A stretch of DNA of 64,000 nt from Sphingobacterium siyangense (GTDB taxonomy: Bacteria > Bacteroidota > Bacteroidia > Sphingobacteriales > Sphingobacteriaceae), in assembly GCF_007830445.1 (NCBI RefSeq), contig NZ_VLKR01000008.1, positions 124,001 to 188,000 on the forward strand, given 5' to 3'. The position numbers and the translations under genes are program-made. Below, piece by piece: positions 63,835 to 64,000 of this stretch (its first letter is position 1; each line of letters opens with the position of its first letter). A model generated the notes under the pieces. It did not search any database. It was not told the DNA's origin and saw only the letters and a program-made list of their open reading frames with translations.

Positions 63835-64000
63835 ATGTATAATCCTAATATGAATGATCTGTCCGTTATTAAACAACATTTGTTATCCCATTTTATTTAT
63901 CTCCTAAAAGATACAGGGATTACTAGGCTCCACGATGAGGAGAAACTTGCTAATGCACTCCAGATACATTACCTCTCTCCCGGACAGCGTATAGAACAGC
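63835..64000 (+). CDS. Unknown protein, N-terminal fragment (runs off the window)
   Basis: A frame open from ATG 63835 to the right edge gives 55 residues (MYNPNMNDLSVIKQHLLSHF, then mostly helical charged sequence). An alternative ATG lies 15 nt on. The composition is protein-like and it is divergent from the HTH regulator. No family can be named from this part. Confidence 0.5.
   Translation, partial: MYNPNMNDLSVIKQHLLSHFIYLLKDTGITRLHDEEKLANALQIHYLSPGQRIEQ

Noticed and set aside
1..64000. CRISPR arrays, tRNA or rRNA genes, insertion sequences and integrases
   Set aside because: No spaced direct repeats, T-loop consensus, transposase or recombinase motifs were seen by reading; a tRNAscan and IS search would be decisive.

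Overview
The window comes from a Bacteroidota chromosome, most likely Sphingobacterium or a close Sphingobacteriaceae relative. This rests on AT-rich DNA with Bacteroidota-type promoters (TTG, about 20 nt, TAnnTTTG), lipoproteins with acidic residues after the acylated Cys, a complete alternative complex III/caa3 oxidase operon of the Bacteroidota type, a GH92 mannosidase, and DUF6266 proteins. Genus assignment is by recollection of such proteins, not by a search.

Layout. 1-2993 (minus): a BlaI-type repressor and a BlaR1-like M56 protease whose sensor domain is replaced by an N-acetylmuramoyl-L-alanine amidase domain. They lie beside three phased operators, a 36-residue membrane peptide and a muropeptide (L-Ala-D/L-Glu) epimerase. 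3301-9293 (plus): gltBD glutamate synthase. 9445-20556: a phytase-like lipoprotein, a VIT/VWA/TPR protein, an EamA transporter, an LptF/G-type permease, tgt, a glycosyltransferase, rsmG and small unknown genes. 20644-33148: dprA, an MHS-type transporter with a coupled small membrane protein, the SRP RNA gene, accD, a MerR regulator, DUF488, cupin, YfcE-like phosphoesterase, trmN6, an outer-membrane protein, mutS and mtgA.

33912-50570 (minus) is one respiratory operon of about 16.7 kb. It holds actABCDEF (quinol:cytochrome c oxidoreductase), ctaC and ctaD, then heme A synthase (ctaA), heme O synthase (ctaB), two subunit III-type proteins, subunit IV, an SCO-like protein without any cysteine, and DUF420. 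A perfect palindrome between ctaD and ctaA may attenuate transcription and set subunit versus cofactor-enzyme stoichiometry. 51061-58564 holds msrB, a LacI-type regulator divergent from a GH92 mannosidase, a DUF493 protein, an unknown secreted protein and pnp.

58755-63569 (minus) is an accessory island and the most unusual part. Two regulators precede a strong consensus promoter followed by two DUF6266 paralogues, a three-helix holin-like protein, a signal-anchored CHAP endolysin overlapping the holin-like gene, and a lipoprotein with a C-terminal membrane helix (unimolecular-spanin architecture), closed by a terminator. No capsid, tail, terminase or integrase gene is visible. I read it as a compact lysis-type cassette detached from a recognisable phage. 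That is an inference from architecture, not a demonstrated function.
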